From positions 13,624,001 to 13,688,000 of the forward strand of contig NC_046673.1 in the NCBI RefSeq assembly GCF_003369915.1: DNA of 64,000 nucleotides, in the 5' to 3' direction. The position numbers and the translations under genes were made by a program. Positions 1-12,071 of this stretch are shown here, one piece after another. Source of the DNA: Drosophila miranda. Its lineage: Eukaryota; Arthropoda; Insecta; Diptera; Drosophilidae. Numbering within the stretch: the first letter of the stretch is position 1; every line of letters starts with the position of its first letter. The notes below the pieces were generated by a model. It was not told where the DNA came from and searched no databases. It saw only the letters and a program-made list of their open reading frames with translations.

Positions 1-1075
1 AGAGAGTAAAAGCCAAGTTCAGCCGTCTTGTAGTCCCATGGAAACACATGATGATAGTTGTGCCAGCCCTCGCCAAAGGCCAAAACAGCGACGGATATGT
101 TCTGAGTAGGGCTGATGAATCTGAGCAAAGAAAAGTTATGTATTAGAAGCTCCCGCTAGGCTAGGGCTAGATAGATCAGTTTAGACGACTTACTGGTCAT
201 ATGGGCGTCCACCAAACTTGTGGGCAGCACTGTTGACGAGCCAGGTCACATTCAAAATGAAGCACCAACGGAACATGGTGGCCACAAACCAAGCGTTCAT
301 AATCGACTCATCCCAAAAGTAAATCGGTATCATGGTGGGCAGCACAAAGCAGGCAAACGGCATCAGGTACAAATAATAGCTGCGAAATAAGCTTGGATAA
401 AGACATGGGCACCGACTCTAGGTATGGGGTCGCCACTCACCGCTTCTGGAACATCAGTATGGGATCGGCACGTAAATCGGATAGGTCTATGCCCTGGCCC
501 TTGGCCTTTACCTCCGGGTGTTTCTTGCACAGCAGCCATCCAATGTGCGAAAAGAAGAAGCCACGCGTGGCATTATGGGGATCGGCATCCGTCTCCGAGA
601 ACTTGTGGTGGACGCGATGGTCACGGGCCCAGTGATAGGCGGCATCCTGGAACGCAATCGTATTGAAGATGACCAACAACAAGCGCAATTGCCACTTGGC
701 CTTGTAGGATCGATGGGCCCACAGACGGTGAGCGCCAGCAGTGATGCCAAGTCCAGAGCACACATAAAGGACGAATGCGAAACCAATTGTCACCCATTTG
801 GCCGAAGTAACCAAAAGATAGAGCCCATAGATGGCGGCCAAATGCAAGTAACCAAAGGCCAGGATATTGCGCCACACTAGCTTCACTTTGCGCCCGTCGG
901 CACACTTCTGGAAGCTCTGGTTACCTTCATCTCCCTCGAAGAGCACACCATTGGAGGTGGCGAATGGCACCTCGCCTGCATCTCCTCCTGCTCCTGTTCC
1001 TGCATTCACTTGCATCTTTGAATCGACGGTTACCACTGCTTCTGCTTTGGCCTGGGCCTTGATATTGGGCGGCAT
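1..1075 (-). CDS. Desat1: Desat1-type acyl-CoA delta-9 desaturase (3' end beyond window)
   Basis: Integral ER enzyme that puts a cis double bond into palmitoyl- or stearoyl-CoA, feeding membrane lipid and, in flies, cuticular hydrocarbon synthesis. Coding exons read on the minus strand are 1075-441, 379-194 and 120-1 (incomplete). Both introns are GT-AG and keep the frame. The three iron-binding histidine boxes are visible: HRLWAH (residues 116-121), HRVHH (153-157) and HNYHH in the third exon. The start at 1075 gives MPPN, the start of D. melanogaster Desat1; an in-frame ATG at 1108 is less likely. The first 60 residues differ from the Desat1 I remember while the core is nearly the same, and Desat1 is on another chromosome arm in D. 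melanogaster, so this may be a paralogue. The retained introns argue against a retrocopy. Confidence 0.9.
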
Positions 1076-1325
1076 GTTTAATCGACGAATTGCTTTATTA
1101 TTTGGCACAATACAAAATATAAGTAGTTTTCTTAGTCAACGACAAATATTGTCTATATTTAAGGGCGAGACGACAGATGGAGCTTTGCTTCTAGATTTTT
1201 CAACAACAACGCAAATGCATACTCCGATAGTTTTCAATAACTGTATAAAAAAACTCCTTGTGCCTATCGAAAACTATCGAAGCGCGCCAACTCAAAAATG
1301 GCCAGCCCTAATTACTGTTAATTAG
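1076..1325 (-). promoter_or_regulatory. probable Desat promoter / 5' UTR region
   Basis: This is the stretch upstream of the desaturase start codon. Two TATCGA half-sites (about 1265-1270 and 1275-1280) resemble the DRE element of Drosophila housekeeping promoters. No TATA box was assigned and the transcription start is unknown. Confidence 0.3.
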
Positions 1326-2700
1326 CGCCGTAAATAAATGCAATGCAGGAAAACATTGAGCTTAGCAAACAAAAAAGTTAATTAAATAGCGAAAGATGGA
1401 ACCTACACCTACACAAAATATTGTACGTGAGCCAATAATAAATTAACAAAATATTTTTTCTCCAATTAATTTACAGCAGCGCACTACTGCCGAGTATTCC
1501 AAGCACGAGCAAAATGTTGTTGAATGTTTGCTAAAAACTGTTTTCATGTAAATATGATGATTTTAGCAGAATAGATTAATTAATAAACAAACAAATATAT
1601 ATGGCTGTATCATCGAAAAGAAACGGCTTTAAATTGACAAATAAATGTTGATTTCAGTCTCTTAAACTCTTACCGTATTCCATAATTGGGGCGAATAATA
1701 TAAATTAACTCTGCTGTACGACTATATTTAGTGCATAATTTTTTCGGTTACAAAAATACAAAAATGATTTTTCACGCTGCCAGGTTTAAAGTTCAAATAA
1801 TGATAATATTCGGATCTACTCCTACGTGTGTACAAATAATCACATGCCTGGCAGAAATCACAAAATTTCTTTACGAAATCACAAGTATTCTGCCATCGGG
1901 TATTTTTGTGTTTGCCTTAGCTCGACATTCAGATAAACCGAACCAAATGTTGGGCATTTTGCGAAGCTTGCAAGTAAGTTCTCACAAAAAGTGAATAGAC
2001 TGTGATATTCCACAAAATTCTTTCAATTTCATATATGAACCTTAGCTAGCTTTAAACATTAAACCCATGTGCTATATAAATATTATATGATATTTATATG
2101 AAGATAGATATAGATAGATTTCATATGCCATACTACTTACCATTTTCCAAGGACCAGATAATTATATATGTATGTACATTCCCCAAAGAATCAACGACAT
2201 TACAAATTTCAAAAGCCACGCTACCACAGAAATGTCTTTGTATGTATGTCTTTGCCCGCAAGCATATCCAAGCATGACTCTCAGCCCGTAAATCAAATCA
2301 CGAATCGAAACAAACAATTTGTTATACTGTTCGTAGTAATTGTATTTGCCAAAAACTCTACAATGAATGCATTCTTACGCACGTCTTACCTACGACTAGT
2401 CCGACTAATAGCTATTAGCGATATGGGTGGCCTCTAACATTCGTGGAGGAGGTGGGTGCATCACTTCTATGAACTTGCACGGACGGAAGGAAGACTTGCA
2501 TTGACCCCAGGCAGGGATAGGAATCAAAGGAATCATACTCCTTAAGCTTAAGGACGCATCAGCAGCAGCCAGCGGCCAGGCAGAAAACAGAAAACAGACA
2601 ACAGACAACAGACAACACAATCCACAAGGAAACTTCTCCAACAGTTTGCCTTCATAAGCGTACATCTAGCTAAATTATATTTATTTTCAACTATTTTTAC
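1326..2700. other. intergenic, no gene seen
   Basis: AT-rich sequence between the 5' end of the desaturase gene and the presumed 3' end of Dsp1. The short ORFs here lack coding character. A short CAGACAA run lies near 2590-2620. Confidence 0.5.
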
Positions 2701-4148
2701 AGGAAGTTCATAGAAAAAAATATATGTATGTTTTCAATAAAAAAAACCTCTTATTAGCTACCATATAGATATATGTAGTATCGCTAAACGTAAAGTCACA
2801 CACACCAAAACACCATACCATACAGGTTTTTTTTTTTTAATTCAGGAACTCGCTCAATGTCTGTGATTTGATTTCATTTGATTTGGATTCTTCCGAGTGC
2901 CTTCAATGTAGTATATAATACTAGATGACATCTCCCTCTCTCGATCTCGCATTCTCTGGGACTGCTGTTTCTGTTTAAACAAAAATTGGTGGAAAAACGG
3001 GGAGGAATAATAAAGACAAATATTCTTTTTTTTCTTTTTTTTTTTTTGGAGAACACAATCATTTTCATCTACAAGAATCTCTTTTCTAAAAGTTTATTTT
3101 TATAATAGTTTAGTTGTTGTTTTTTTTTTTCTTATAACAAGCGCACAGGGAACTGGAATTTTTTTCATAGTCATAATTTATGTTTTTTGTTGAGGAGTTT
3201 TTTTGCCGTCGTTCATCGTTCATCATCATTATCATTGTCGTAGATCTCGATCTCTCGTAGAAAATTACAACTTAAAAAAGGTATAGCCTAGACACTTCTT
3301 CATTTCAGAGCTCCTTCTGCTCTCTCTCTCTCTATGGATATAATCTCGGTGGCGAGTTATTCTCTAGCAAAAATGATGCTAAAATATATATACATAGATA
3401 TACATATACATTGTCTCGCCTCATAATAATATAACGTGGGGAGAGGGGGAAAGTTAATGCGAGTCTCAATGCAGCGCCAACCAATATGTCTTCGGTGTCT
3501 GGTCTGTACATGGGATTAGCTACTCCTCCACTAATCCACCTCTAATCACGTTATAAACCTATTAATTACTCGGTATCTCTTAGCCTATACACACACTATC
3601 ATCCACTATCCTTGCGCAAGGAGTACAGTTGTACCTCTGGCCCGTGGAGGAGATGGTCGAGCAGTCACTTTTTGTTAAGCATTTGCCAGAGCTCCTCCTC
3701 CATGGGGGTGGGGGGCAGAGGCATCTATATTCCCCTCCCTTCCTCCTTCGCTATATATCTGTCCGTCTCTTGTCTTCTGGTCTGGAACTGGAGTTTTGTA
3801 TTTAAGGCTGGGTGTAAAAATATCCTTTTACTTACAGCCTTAACTCTACAAAAAACACACTCTCTGAGAATACTTTTACTTTTTTCGTTTAGCCACCCTC
3901 TGTTTTTTTTTGTTTCTTATATGGTATTATGTATACTCTTAGATTCTTGTCAGATCTGCTGCCGCCGCTGCTGCTGCTGCTGCAACTCCGTTAACTGCTA
4001 GATAGTCTCGTCTAAATAATACTTCAATAGTATGTACATGGCCAAGAAGTCAACAATGTCCATTTTTTGCGTCTCCCCCGCGTGTCTCCCATCACATCTC
4101 ATCAATATATGTATGTGTTTAACAACCTAAGACGCATCTCGTATATTA

Positions 4149-4154
<6 letters not shown>

Positions 4155-4186
<32 letters not shown>
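4155..4186. repeat. (TA)n microsatellite
   Basis: An uninterrupted TA dinucleotide run of about 32 bases inside the probable Dsp1 3' UTR. Confidence 0.85.
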
Positions 4187-4193
<7 letters not shown>

Positions 4194-5061
4194 CGTGTTA
4201 TTTATACCCCAGCAACGCGCTTGAAATGTACTTTTATATTTACATATCATAATTAAAACTATATATATTTGTTTTGTTCCTTTTTTATATAGAAGAAAGC
4301 GCATCCCCCCAAAAAAGCTGCCCTAGGATGATTTGTTTCGTGGTGTTTTTGAAATGTAATGTGTGTGTGTTTTAAATAAAATATATATATATATATGAAA
4401 AATATCAATTGAGAAATGGAAAAAACTAACGAAATGATGCACATTATGATACATACTATACTTTATATATAGAGAGACAGATATTTTTTTTGAAGAGATA
4501 TCACCCGCCACTGAGTTAAGTATTTTTATGTTTTGTTTTTTGTTTTGTTTTTTTTTATCACGTCTTGCAACTCGCGTGTGTGAGTAAACGCATTAATTGT
4601 ATGGGGGGGGGAGTTGGTTGGGTTGGGGCTTCCATTATGATGAATTCTAACTTTAATAAATGGGGCGGAGGGGGCATGGATTACCAATATTTATAACTCC
4701 TTTTTCTTCTTCTTCTTCATACTGACAGAGATAATGAAATGATAATATGGTTGATAATCATGATCGAGAGTTGTTTGTGGCTGATTTGATTGATTGATTG
4801 ATTTTTCTCTTGAGTGTTTTTGTTTTTGTTTTTAGGAGAAAACTTAGCACAAATAAGGTTGTTGTTTGTTTGTTTGTTTTTAGCAGGACACACACAGATT
4901 GAATGTCGGGTTTTAATCTAACCATTACTTAATCATATTCATCTTATAACATACGAACTTATAAAAGGTTTCTTTGTGATTTTGTTTCTCCTTCAATTAA
5001 TTCATGGAAATTTGATTACTTATTGTTACAAAAAAAAAAAAAACTATGCATTACTTTCATA

Positions 5062-5114
5062 TTTATATATATATATACATATATATATATAAATATATAT
5101 AATATATATATATA

Positions 5115-5178
<64 letters not shown>

Positions 5179-5190
5179 TATATATATATT
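5062..5190. repeat. TA-rich minisatellite with 30-bp period
   Basis: A TA tract interrupted by the block tatatgcata at 5111-5120, 5141-5150 and 5171-5180, giving an exact 30-bp spacing over three copies. It lies about 240 bases beyond the Dsp1 stop codon, so it is probably transcribed in the Dsp1 3' UTR. Confidence 0.8.
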
Positions 5191-5428
5191 TATGTTCAAC
5201 ACACATTCATCGATCGATCGGTTGGTTGGTTGCGGCTTAAACTGATAATAGATCAAACTTTTCACCCCCCGACGATATATATTGTTCATGTTTCTCGTTA
5301 TCCTCTGCTCTCTGCTCTCTGCTCTCGCTCTCTATCTCTCCCACTCGGCCGTCTCACACGATGAGACAGCGCAGACCCAACGATAGTAGTGTGTATAAAT
5401 AGTGAAGAGTATTACTAGGCTAGACCTC

Positions 5429-6561
5429 CTATTGGTTCTCATCATCATCACCATCGCCGTCATCGTCATCATGCTGCTCGTCCAGCTGATGCTGTTGCTG
5501 CTGCTGCACGGCGGCTGCCAGTAACGCGGCCTTCTGTGCCTGCGCCTGCATCGACGCTTGCATCGATGGTGCGGACATGGCTATCTTCCCGCTTGTCTTG
5601 TATTCGGTCATTTCCTGCAAAAACAACCCAAGCATGTGTAAGTTTCCTCCTGAAATGCTGCCAAATTTTTCGTTCTTTTGTTGGTTTTGCGGTACATACC
5701 CGTTCGTAGCGAGCCTTGTCTCTTTCGGCCATCGACTCGTACTTCTGTTTGACCTCGGGATCAACATCGGACCACTTTCGTCCCAGCTCTTTGGCAATGT
5801 CGCCAACACCGTATTCAGGATTCAGAGCCTTCACCTTGTTTCTTTCATCATTGCAGAACCAGAAGAACGCAGACCTATGAAAGATGTGGATTTGGATTAT
5901 TATACATGATCTATTTGGGTGTTTTTCGAGTTGATTTTTATGTGTATAAAGGATAGTAAATTGCTTTTTGCTACGAACTCACAATGAACGTTTCGGTGCA
6001 TTGGGGTCCTTGATCTGTTTCCTCTTCTTGCCACGTCCGACAACAGTGCCCTTAGGTGGGACATAGTTCTGCATTTCTGCCTCGTAGCGCTGCTTGTCCT
6101 TTTCGGCCATTTCATGGAAACGCTTCTTCTCCTTATCCACCATTGTCTTGCGAGGGGATTAATAATTGATTAACATATATGTTCATGGGGGTTTCCATTC
6201 GTTAGCAGGGTTTTGTTACCTTCCATCGTTCGGCACACTTGCGCGAGAATTCGGCAAATATCACGGTTTCATCGGGATGCTTCTTTTTGTGCTCCTCCCG
6301 GCAGGTTTGTACAAAATATGCGTATGCAGTCATACGGCCCCTGGGTTTTGCATCGGCCTTTCCACCTCTGACCATTGGACTCTGTTGAAAACAAAAGCAA
6401 TAATGATCAAGGATAAGCGATAAGCGATATATTGGTTGATTGGTTTATGTTGAGGTTCATGGGATTTTGCTTTTTGGCTAAAACAAACACTTACCGCCGA
6501 ATTGATAACATTCTGTTGCTGTTGCTGCTGTTGCATCTGTTGTTGCTGCTGGTGCTGTTGT

Positions 6562-6596
<35 letters not shown>

Positions 6597-8988
6597 CTGC
6601 AGTTGGGCAGCTGTGTTGGCATCCACCTGGCCCTGATTGGCGGCCGAATACCACCACTGGGAGCCGGGCACTGCTGCAGCCGCCGCAGCCTGGGCCATAT
6701 TCAGGCGATAGTCATAGCCTGTGGTACCGGCAGCATTCGACGTGGCCACAACCTGGGCCATCGTCGTGGCTGGATTGGGGAAACTGCTGGCCATTTTGTA
6801 TGTGAACAGCTGTTGGGTGCCCACACCGGCAGCGGTATTGGAGCTATTCTGATGCGCCTGCTGCTGATTCTGCTGTACCACCACTTGGTGTTGTTGCAAC
6901 TGTTGCTGTTGTACTTGTTGTTGTTGCTGCGCAGCCAGTTGCTGCTGATAGTGTTGAATGGTTTGCTGATCAATAGGTTTGTTGGTTGTGTTTGTGATTA
7001 GAGGTGTGTGCGATGCCAGCCGGAGCGGAGTGTCTAATGGCTATGGCCTAGCCTAGCCTATGGTTAGGATATCTATGTAACTACAACTAAAACTAGAACT
7101 ACTAACTATTTGCAACAGCAACAACTACGTTGGTTTGGCTATAGTCCCCTGGACACTCGACTCGCGCCTGGCATCGCACTACTTAATCACTAACTCGGTA
7201 AATCATTAACATTAATGGAAATGTGCGGGTGTTTGGATTAGTGATTAATAAAAATATATACATATAGTGGTTTCAATTGCACTGACAGCGATACTCCGGT
7301 CGAATGCAAACCAACAGCAAACAGAAAACATAAAAACAAAACGTCTACCAAACCAACTCTACGAAAAGCAATTTAAACCAAACAATTATTTTATTTCTAT
7401 ATAAAAGCATATTTTTGTGTTTTGGTGTGTGTGTGCACGCTGGTCTGTTCGAAATATTGTTTCATTCCCAAACAGCCGGCAAAAATCTCGGTTATCGATT
7501 TCTATGGCGTTCTATGACACCACATTCGTATACGTACAACCTATGCATGTATGCATGTATGTACAAATGCACATACATACAGTGCGCTAGTGTGTATTTG
7601 TAGTGTAGTGTGCTAGACTAAACAACGCATAAAAAAAGAAAACATTCGCTCAGCTGTTTTTCCCTCTAGATAAAACCTAAAATGCGTTTTGGGAGAGAGA
7701 GGCGTCTTTTGTGGTACCGGTTCCGTTTTATTGGTGAACCAGTTTCGCCAAATGCTTTTATTTTGATTCCAGTGCCAGGGCCGGTAGAGAACCAGGGTTC
7801 CGCCACACAGACAGAGTCAATGACGGGGCTGAATGGAAGAGGTAATTTTCCCAGGGGCGAACAAAAGAAATGCTTGAATTTGCACAAAATATTGATGGAC
7901 AGGTCATCTCACCCCATAAACAAAAGTAATTCAATTTGTTTTTGCGAATTGCAAAAGGGGACAATGGATTGGTTTAATCAAGACCTTTTTACACGTGGGT
8001 AACGCTTTGCTTGAAAACTATACACACATACATACATATGTACACGCTTGTGGACATACACACATGTTAGAAAGGAAGAGAAAATGGTTGGTAGCATGAG
8101 AATTGGCCAAGCATTTTGCGTATACATATGTATGCTTGGATGTTATGTACATACACAAGGGGGGAAAAATACAGCGAATTTAAGATTACGCAAGCTGTGA
8201 ATTTTTTGTGCATATTCTAGTTTGCACACACATTCGTATCCATACACTGGCCATATGGATGTGTTAGTGAAGCATTTATCAATGCGCATTACTTTCAACA
8301 TTCATATTTTTTTTCTTTGTTTTTTTCTACTCAACCAAATGCAAATTTATTTACAACCGTGTAAATACACAAATATACATATTTACATTTAAATAAGTAT
8401 AATTATATATTATATACTGGATATGAATATATTTGTACAAACTAATAAAAAAAAATGGCGGCCCTAGATGCGCACGCAAAATAAAATTTCGCTTGTACAG
8501 CGTCGCTTTTGTTTGTATGCATGCACGCACACACGCACACGTCAACGAAACACGCTAATGTATTAGTTACTTTTTACATAAAACAAATTTACGTGCAAAA
8601 AAACGCTTAAACAAATTCACATACATATTTACAGGTACACACATACATAAAAACACAAAGCCAGCCACTCTAATGTATGTACATATGTAACGGATGATCA
8701 CAGACAAAATTTTGACCTGGGTACGCTTTAATTCATTCTTTTTTTGGTGCAGAAATGCTTGTAACAATTTAAGGTTGTACATATGCCATGGTACGTTTGC
8801 ACATATGTATTGGCATTGGCGGGAAAATCATTAACTTTCAACGAAAACGCGGCAAGCGACCAGGCCAGGCCGCACGCCTTTTGTTTGCATATGTATGTGT
8901 GTCTCTCTGTATGTATGTATGTACGAACATTAAATAAATGCCGTATACCTGCACACAAGCTTACCTGTATTTGATGAAAGTGATCCAT
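5429..8988 (-). CDS. Dsp1: Dorsal switch protein 1, HMGB-type co-repressor
   Basis: Nuclear HMGB-family protein. In D. melanogaster it converts Dorsal from activator to repressor and helps recruit Polycomb-group proteins. Coding exons, read in minus-strand order, are 8988-8965, 6965-6495, 6381-6220, 6146-5983, 5874-5700 and 5614-5429; all introns are GT-AG and the sum is 1182 nt, 393 residues, the length I recall for D. melanogaster Dsp1. The first exon codes only MDHFHQIQ. Exon 2 is glutamine-rich with long Q runs (CAG/CAA, 6510-6605) and contains [12 protein letters not shown] box A spans about residues 178-248 and box B starts at [15 protein letters not shown], ending near 333. The C-terminus is acidic ([13 protein letters not shown]). 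The frame stays open past the exon 5 donor, so retention of the 85-nt intron would give an alternative tail. Confidence 0.95.
6510..6605 (-). repeat. opa (CAG/CAA) repeat coding polyglutamine in Dsp1
   Basis: A mixed CAG/CAA run on the minus strand codes stretches of glutamine broken by H and M. Antisense it makes the long poly-leucine ORF at 6432-7001, which is not a gene. Confidence 0.9.
6966..8964 (-). other. first intron of Dsp1
   Basis: A 2 kb intron between the 8-codon first coding exon and the Q-rich exon, with donor GTAAGC just below 8965 and acceptor GATCAG ending at 6966. It is rich in TACATA/TATGTA repeats. No nested gene was seen; the short ORFs look random. Confidence 0.75.
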
Positions 8989-11642
8989 AACGGAGCCGAT
9001 CGGTTCGAATGGTTTCTTAAGTTAACGTTCTTTTTGTGGTGCACTACGAATAGTGCTGGGATTTTAGGAGTTTCCTTCTTTTCTTGCCGTTTCTTTCTCG
9101 CACTACACACACACACACACTCAACGTAACGTAAGCACTGTGTCAATGGCAATGGAGTTTCTGTTTCAATTTCAGCTTTGGTTTGAGGCCAGCTTTCAAA
9201 TACTGTTCTAGACGTATTTATTTGACGTATTGATTATTGTATGCACACACAACGCATTTACGTTTGTACATATGTATGTACACGGCAGACGCCACACGGT
9301 AATTTTGGAATTGAATCCGATTCTTACGGCATTCGACAGCGCACGCAACGAAACGTAACGTACGTAACGCGTTGTTGGGGGGAATTTGTTGTTTGCTTTT
9401 AGTTACTAAAAAATAAACAAACGACGCTACATATGCAGCACTGTGTTGTGTTCTTTTTTTTGTTGCTATCAATGCGGAAAAGATGGTTTGCGCGCCGCTC
9501 CGCTCGCCTGATTGAAAACACACACAGAGAGTACCGTACCAACAACGCGAATGCAAAGGCTTTGAATTGAATTGCCGTCTTGCCAGGTCTACGTTACGCC
9601 AAAACTTCTGTATGCGTTGAATGCGCAGCTGTGTGTGTATATTTGTGTACGTTTGTGTGTATGTATATATTGTGAGCACAAGGTAGATGGTGTAGAGGGT
9701 GAGGCAAGTCGCCTATTCGGCTATCCCACTTTGTTTTCCACCCCGTCTCTCTCTATCGTTCTTGGCGCGCGTTGTTTAGATTTGTACAACAAAGTCTGAA
9801 ATGCTCCTGAAGCTGTTTTGACTGCCGCATAGAGTCGCTCACCGTACTTCCCCTACCCTCTATTTTATATACCTTTAGTACAGTTTACTGAGCACAGTTC
9901 TCTCTCACTCTCTCTCTTTCTCGAAAGAGAATATGTATATGTACACATGTCTGTATGTACATACACGTGGTGGAGGGAAGCAGCAGCAGAAGGCCTTATA
10001 AAAAAATGTTGGGTTGTTACTTCTGTACAAACTTATGTACATACGTGTATGTACATATGCGCTCTATACCCGCCCTATAAAAGCATATCATTGTATGTAC
10101 ATGCATATGTACATAAAGAAATGCTGTCAAAGCATCTAGATATGTATGCTTGTATGATATACATATGTATGTATGTATAATAGTAAACAGTAATTTACGA
10201 CTCTTAACATTAATATTTGTCTACAATGTAAGAATAATTCAGTTATGCTGTGGGCAAACTCAGCAGTCCATACAAGCATAAAACCAATTTAAATTTCGAG
10301 CATGTTTTATTTTTACTTGTGTGTATCCCAAATGGTACATCCATATGTACATTTGTATGTACGTCCATCCCATTCCAACAAGCAGGCATACCATACATAT
10401 GCATCAATACAAACACATTAATACATGCACGCGGGGTATACGTATATACGCACACAACCAAACTCATGCCTACATACACATGTTTCATTTTGCGTTCCCC
10501 GTCTGACTGTACTTCCCAAGTGTCTCTCTCGTTTTCTCTCTCGCTCTCTCTCATTTTATAAAGAGCGAAACAATGTGAAAATAATGCAGCTGTATGTAAG
10601 CGTGTTGGTGAGGTCACAAATACCCAGCAGACAAATTTTGTGGACGCTCTTTGACCAAATATAAAAATTTCCCTATTTTAAATATTATTTAAATATTTAA
10701 TTCAAATATTATTATTGTTTATTATTTGCAGGTTATGGTCTTCTTACAGAGATCAAGAATAGATATCGGGATCGAGAAAACTTATCATATTCATAAATAG
10801 GTCTAAACCATGTTAATCTGATAAAAAGTCATTATGTTTCAAATAGGCTTGGGAAACAGAATTTTAACGTTAATTAAATTAAATAGGGAATAAAGGTGTC
10901 CATACTCAAAGCGGATACCTGTTGGCCAGCCACAATGACGTAACATTCCATATGCTTTGACCATTTTTGTTTAAACCTAATTTTAGGCACAATCCATGAA
11001 GATGACAACTTAAATTTAGCCAGTCTTAAGGAAACTAATTAATCAAACGTATAAAATGTTCAGTTCAGAGCTGAGGGTCCTAGCTAGCTAATAATATTCA
11101 ACTGAATAATAAAATCGAGGAATTTGAAAAGGTACATTAACCCATTGTCGACCAATTTACGGTGTACTTTAAAATCAAACCAAAATCATAGAAAAGAAAA
11201 AAAGAAGAAGACAAAATAATAGCAAAAGGAACAGTATGTGGGAAGAGTGGTAGGAACAGTATATTTATGGTATTTTTTGCAATTTTTTACGTTTTTCGGT
11301 ATATTTCTGAGGGTATACCTTTCGATAAGTGTGAAATAATGAGCCGTAATATTGAATGGGCTACAAAAAAGCGTAAGGCAAAAACAGCCAGGAATATAAC
11401 TTGAGGAAAAAAAAACAGATTTCGTTTTCAAGGTATATTTTGCAAATGTATATTGCAAGTGTATATTAGCGTGTATGCTTTGCATTTTCTGGGACATTTT
11501 GCCTGTTGTCGCCACCCTCTTTTTCGTTCCATTATGTAGCAAATGCGTATCAAATGTGTAGTAGCCGTGTAGAGTTTGATATTGCCTTTAGTTTTTTTGT
11601 TTCGACAACACATTCGCTTTTGCTCTAGAAAGAATTTGAAAA
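8989..11642. other. Dsp1 5' region and spacer to the HIG1 gene
   Basis: Divergent spacer between Dsp1 (-) and the HIG1 gene (+). It contains CT/GA-rich blocks at about 9900-9927 and 10520-10556 that could bind GAGA factor, a CA run at 9103-9120, many TATGTA/TACATA repeats and AT-rich sequence from 10650 to 11600. A TATA-like ttttatatacc occurs near 9871, but no gene is assigned to it. No coding sequence is supported. Confidence 0.5.
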
Positions 11643-12071
11643 ATGTCGAGCAAGGCACAAATTACTCTGCCCGAAGAGGAATTGGATTGGATTCAGCTGC
11701 GCCAGGATCTGGGACCCGTGATTGAGGTGGAAACCACCAAGGAAAAGCTACAGCGCAAAATTAAGGAGAACCCGTTGGTTCCGATTGGTAAGCTGGCGGC
11801 GTAATTTCGCCGCAATTTCTGTTATATAAACACAACAATATATTAACTAATGTGTTTTCATCTCCCCTCCCCGCCGCTTCCCGTCACTTCCCGCCACATA
11901 GGATGCCTGGCCACTACCGCGGCCCTGACAATGGGCTTGTACAACTTCCGTACTGGCAATCGAAAGATGTCCCAATTGATGATGCGCACCCGTATCGCTG
12001 CCCAGGGATTCACAGTTGCCGCCTTGATTATCGGCGTTGTGATGACTTATGGCGAAAAGAAAACCCCTTAA
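11643..12071 (+). CDS. HIG1-domain mitochondrial protein (HIGD2A-like)
   Basis: Small inner-membrane protein of the family that helps assemble cytochrome c oxidase and III-IV supercomplexes. Exons are 11643-11787 and 11902-12071 (intron GTAAGC...ATAG, 114 nt), 104 residues, a usual length for the family. Exon 2 carries the HIG1 signature Q-x3-R-x-R-x3-Q as Q73, R77, R79 and Q83, flanked by two hydrophobic segments at about 49-63 and 84-98. The N-terminal part is soluble and acidic. It probably corresponds to the X-linked D. melanogaster gene CG9921 (from memory). A decayed partial copy of this gene and its downstream flank is at about 56.2-57.3 kb. Confidence 0.9.

Larger units (their letters stand above)
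2701..5428 (-). other. probable long 3' UTR of Dsp1
   Basis: About 2.7 kb downstream of the Dsp1 stop codon with no supported coding sequence. It is rich in A/T, with poly-T, TTTTTG and (TA)n runs on the plus strand. Sequences reading AATAAA on the minus strand occur near 3100 and 2680, so the transcript could end around 2.65-3.1 kb. The extent is inferred; a 3' UTR and plain intergenic DNA cannot be told apart by eye. Confidence 0.4.

Noticed and set aside
5023-5364. Tyr/Ile-rich ORFs over TA repeats
   Set aside because: Translation of (TA)n repeats only.
6432-7001. 189-codon poly-leucine ORF on the plus strand
   Set aside because: Antisense of the Dsp1 polyglutamine exon.
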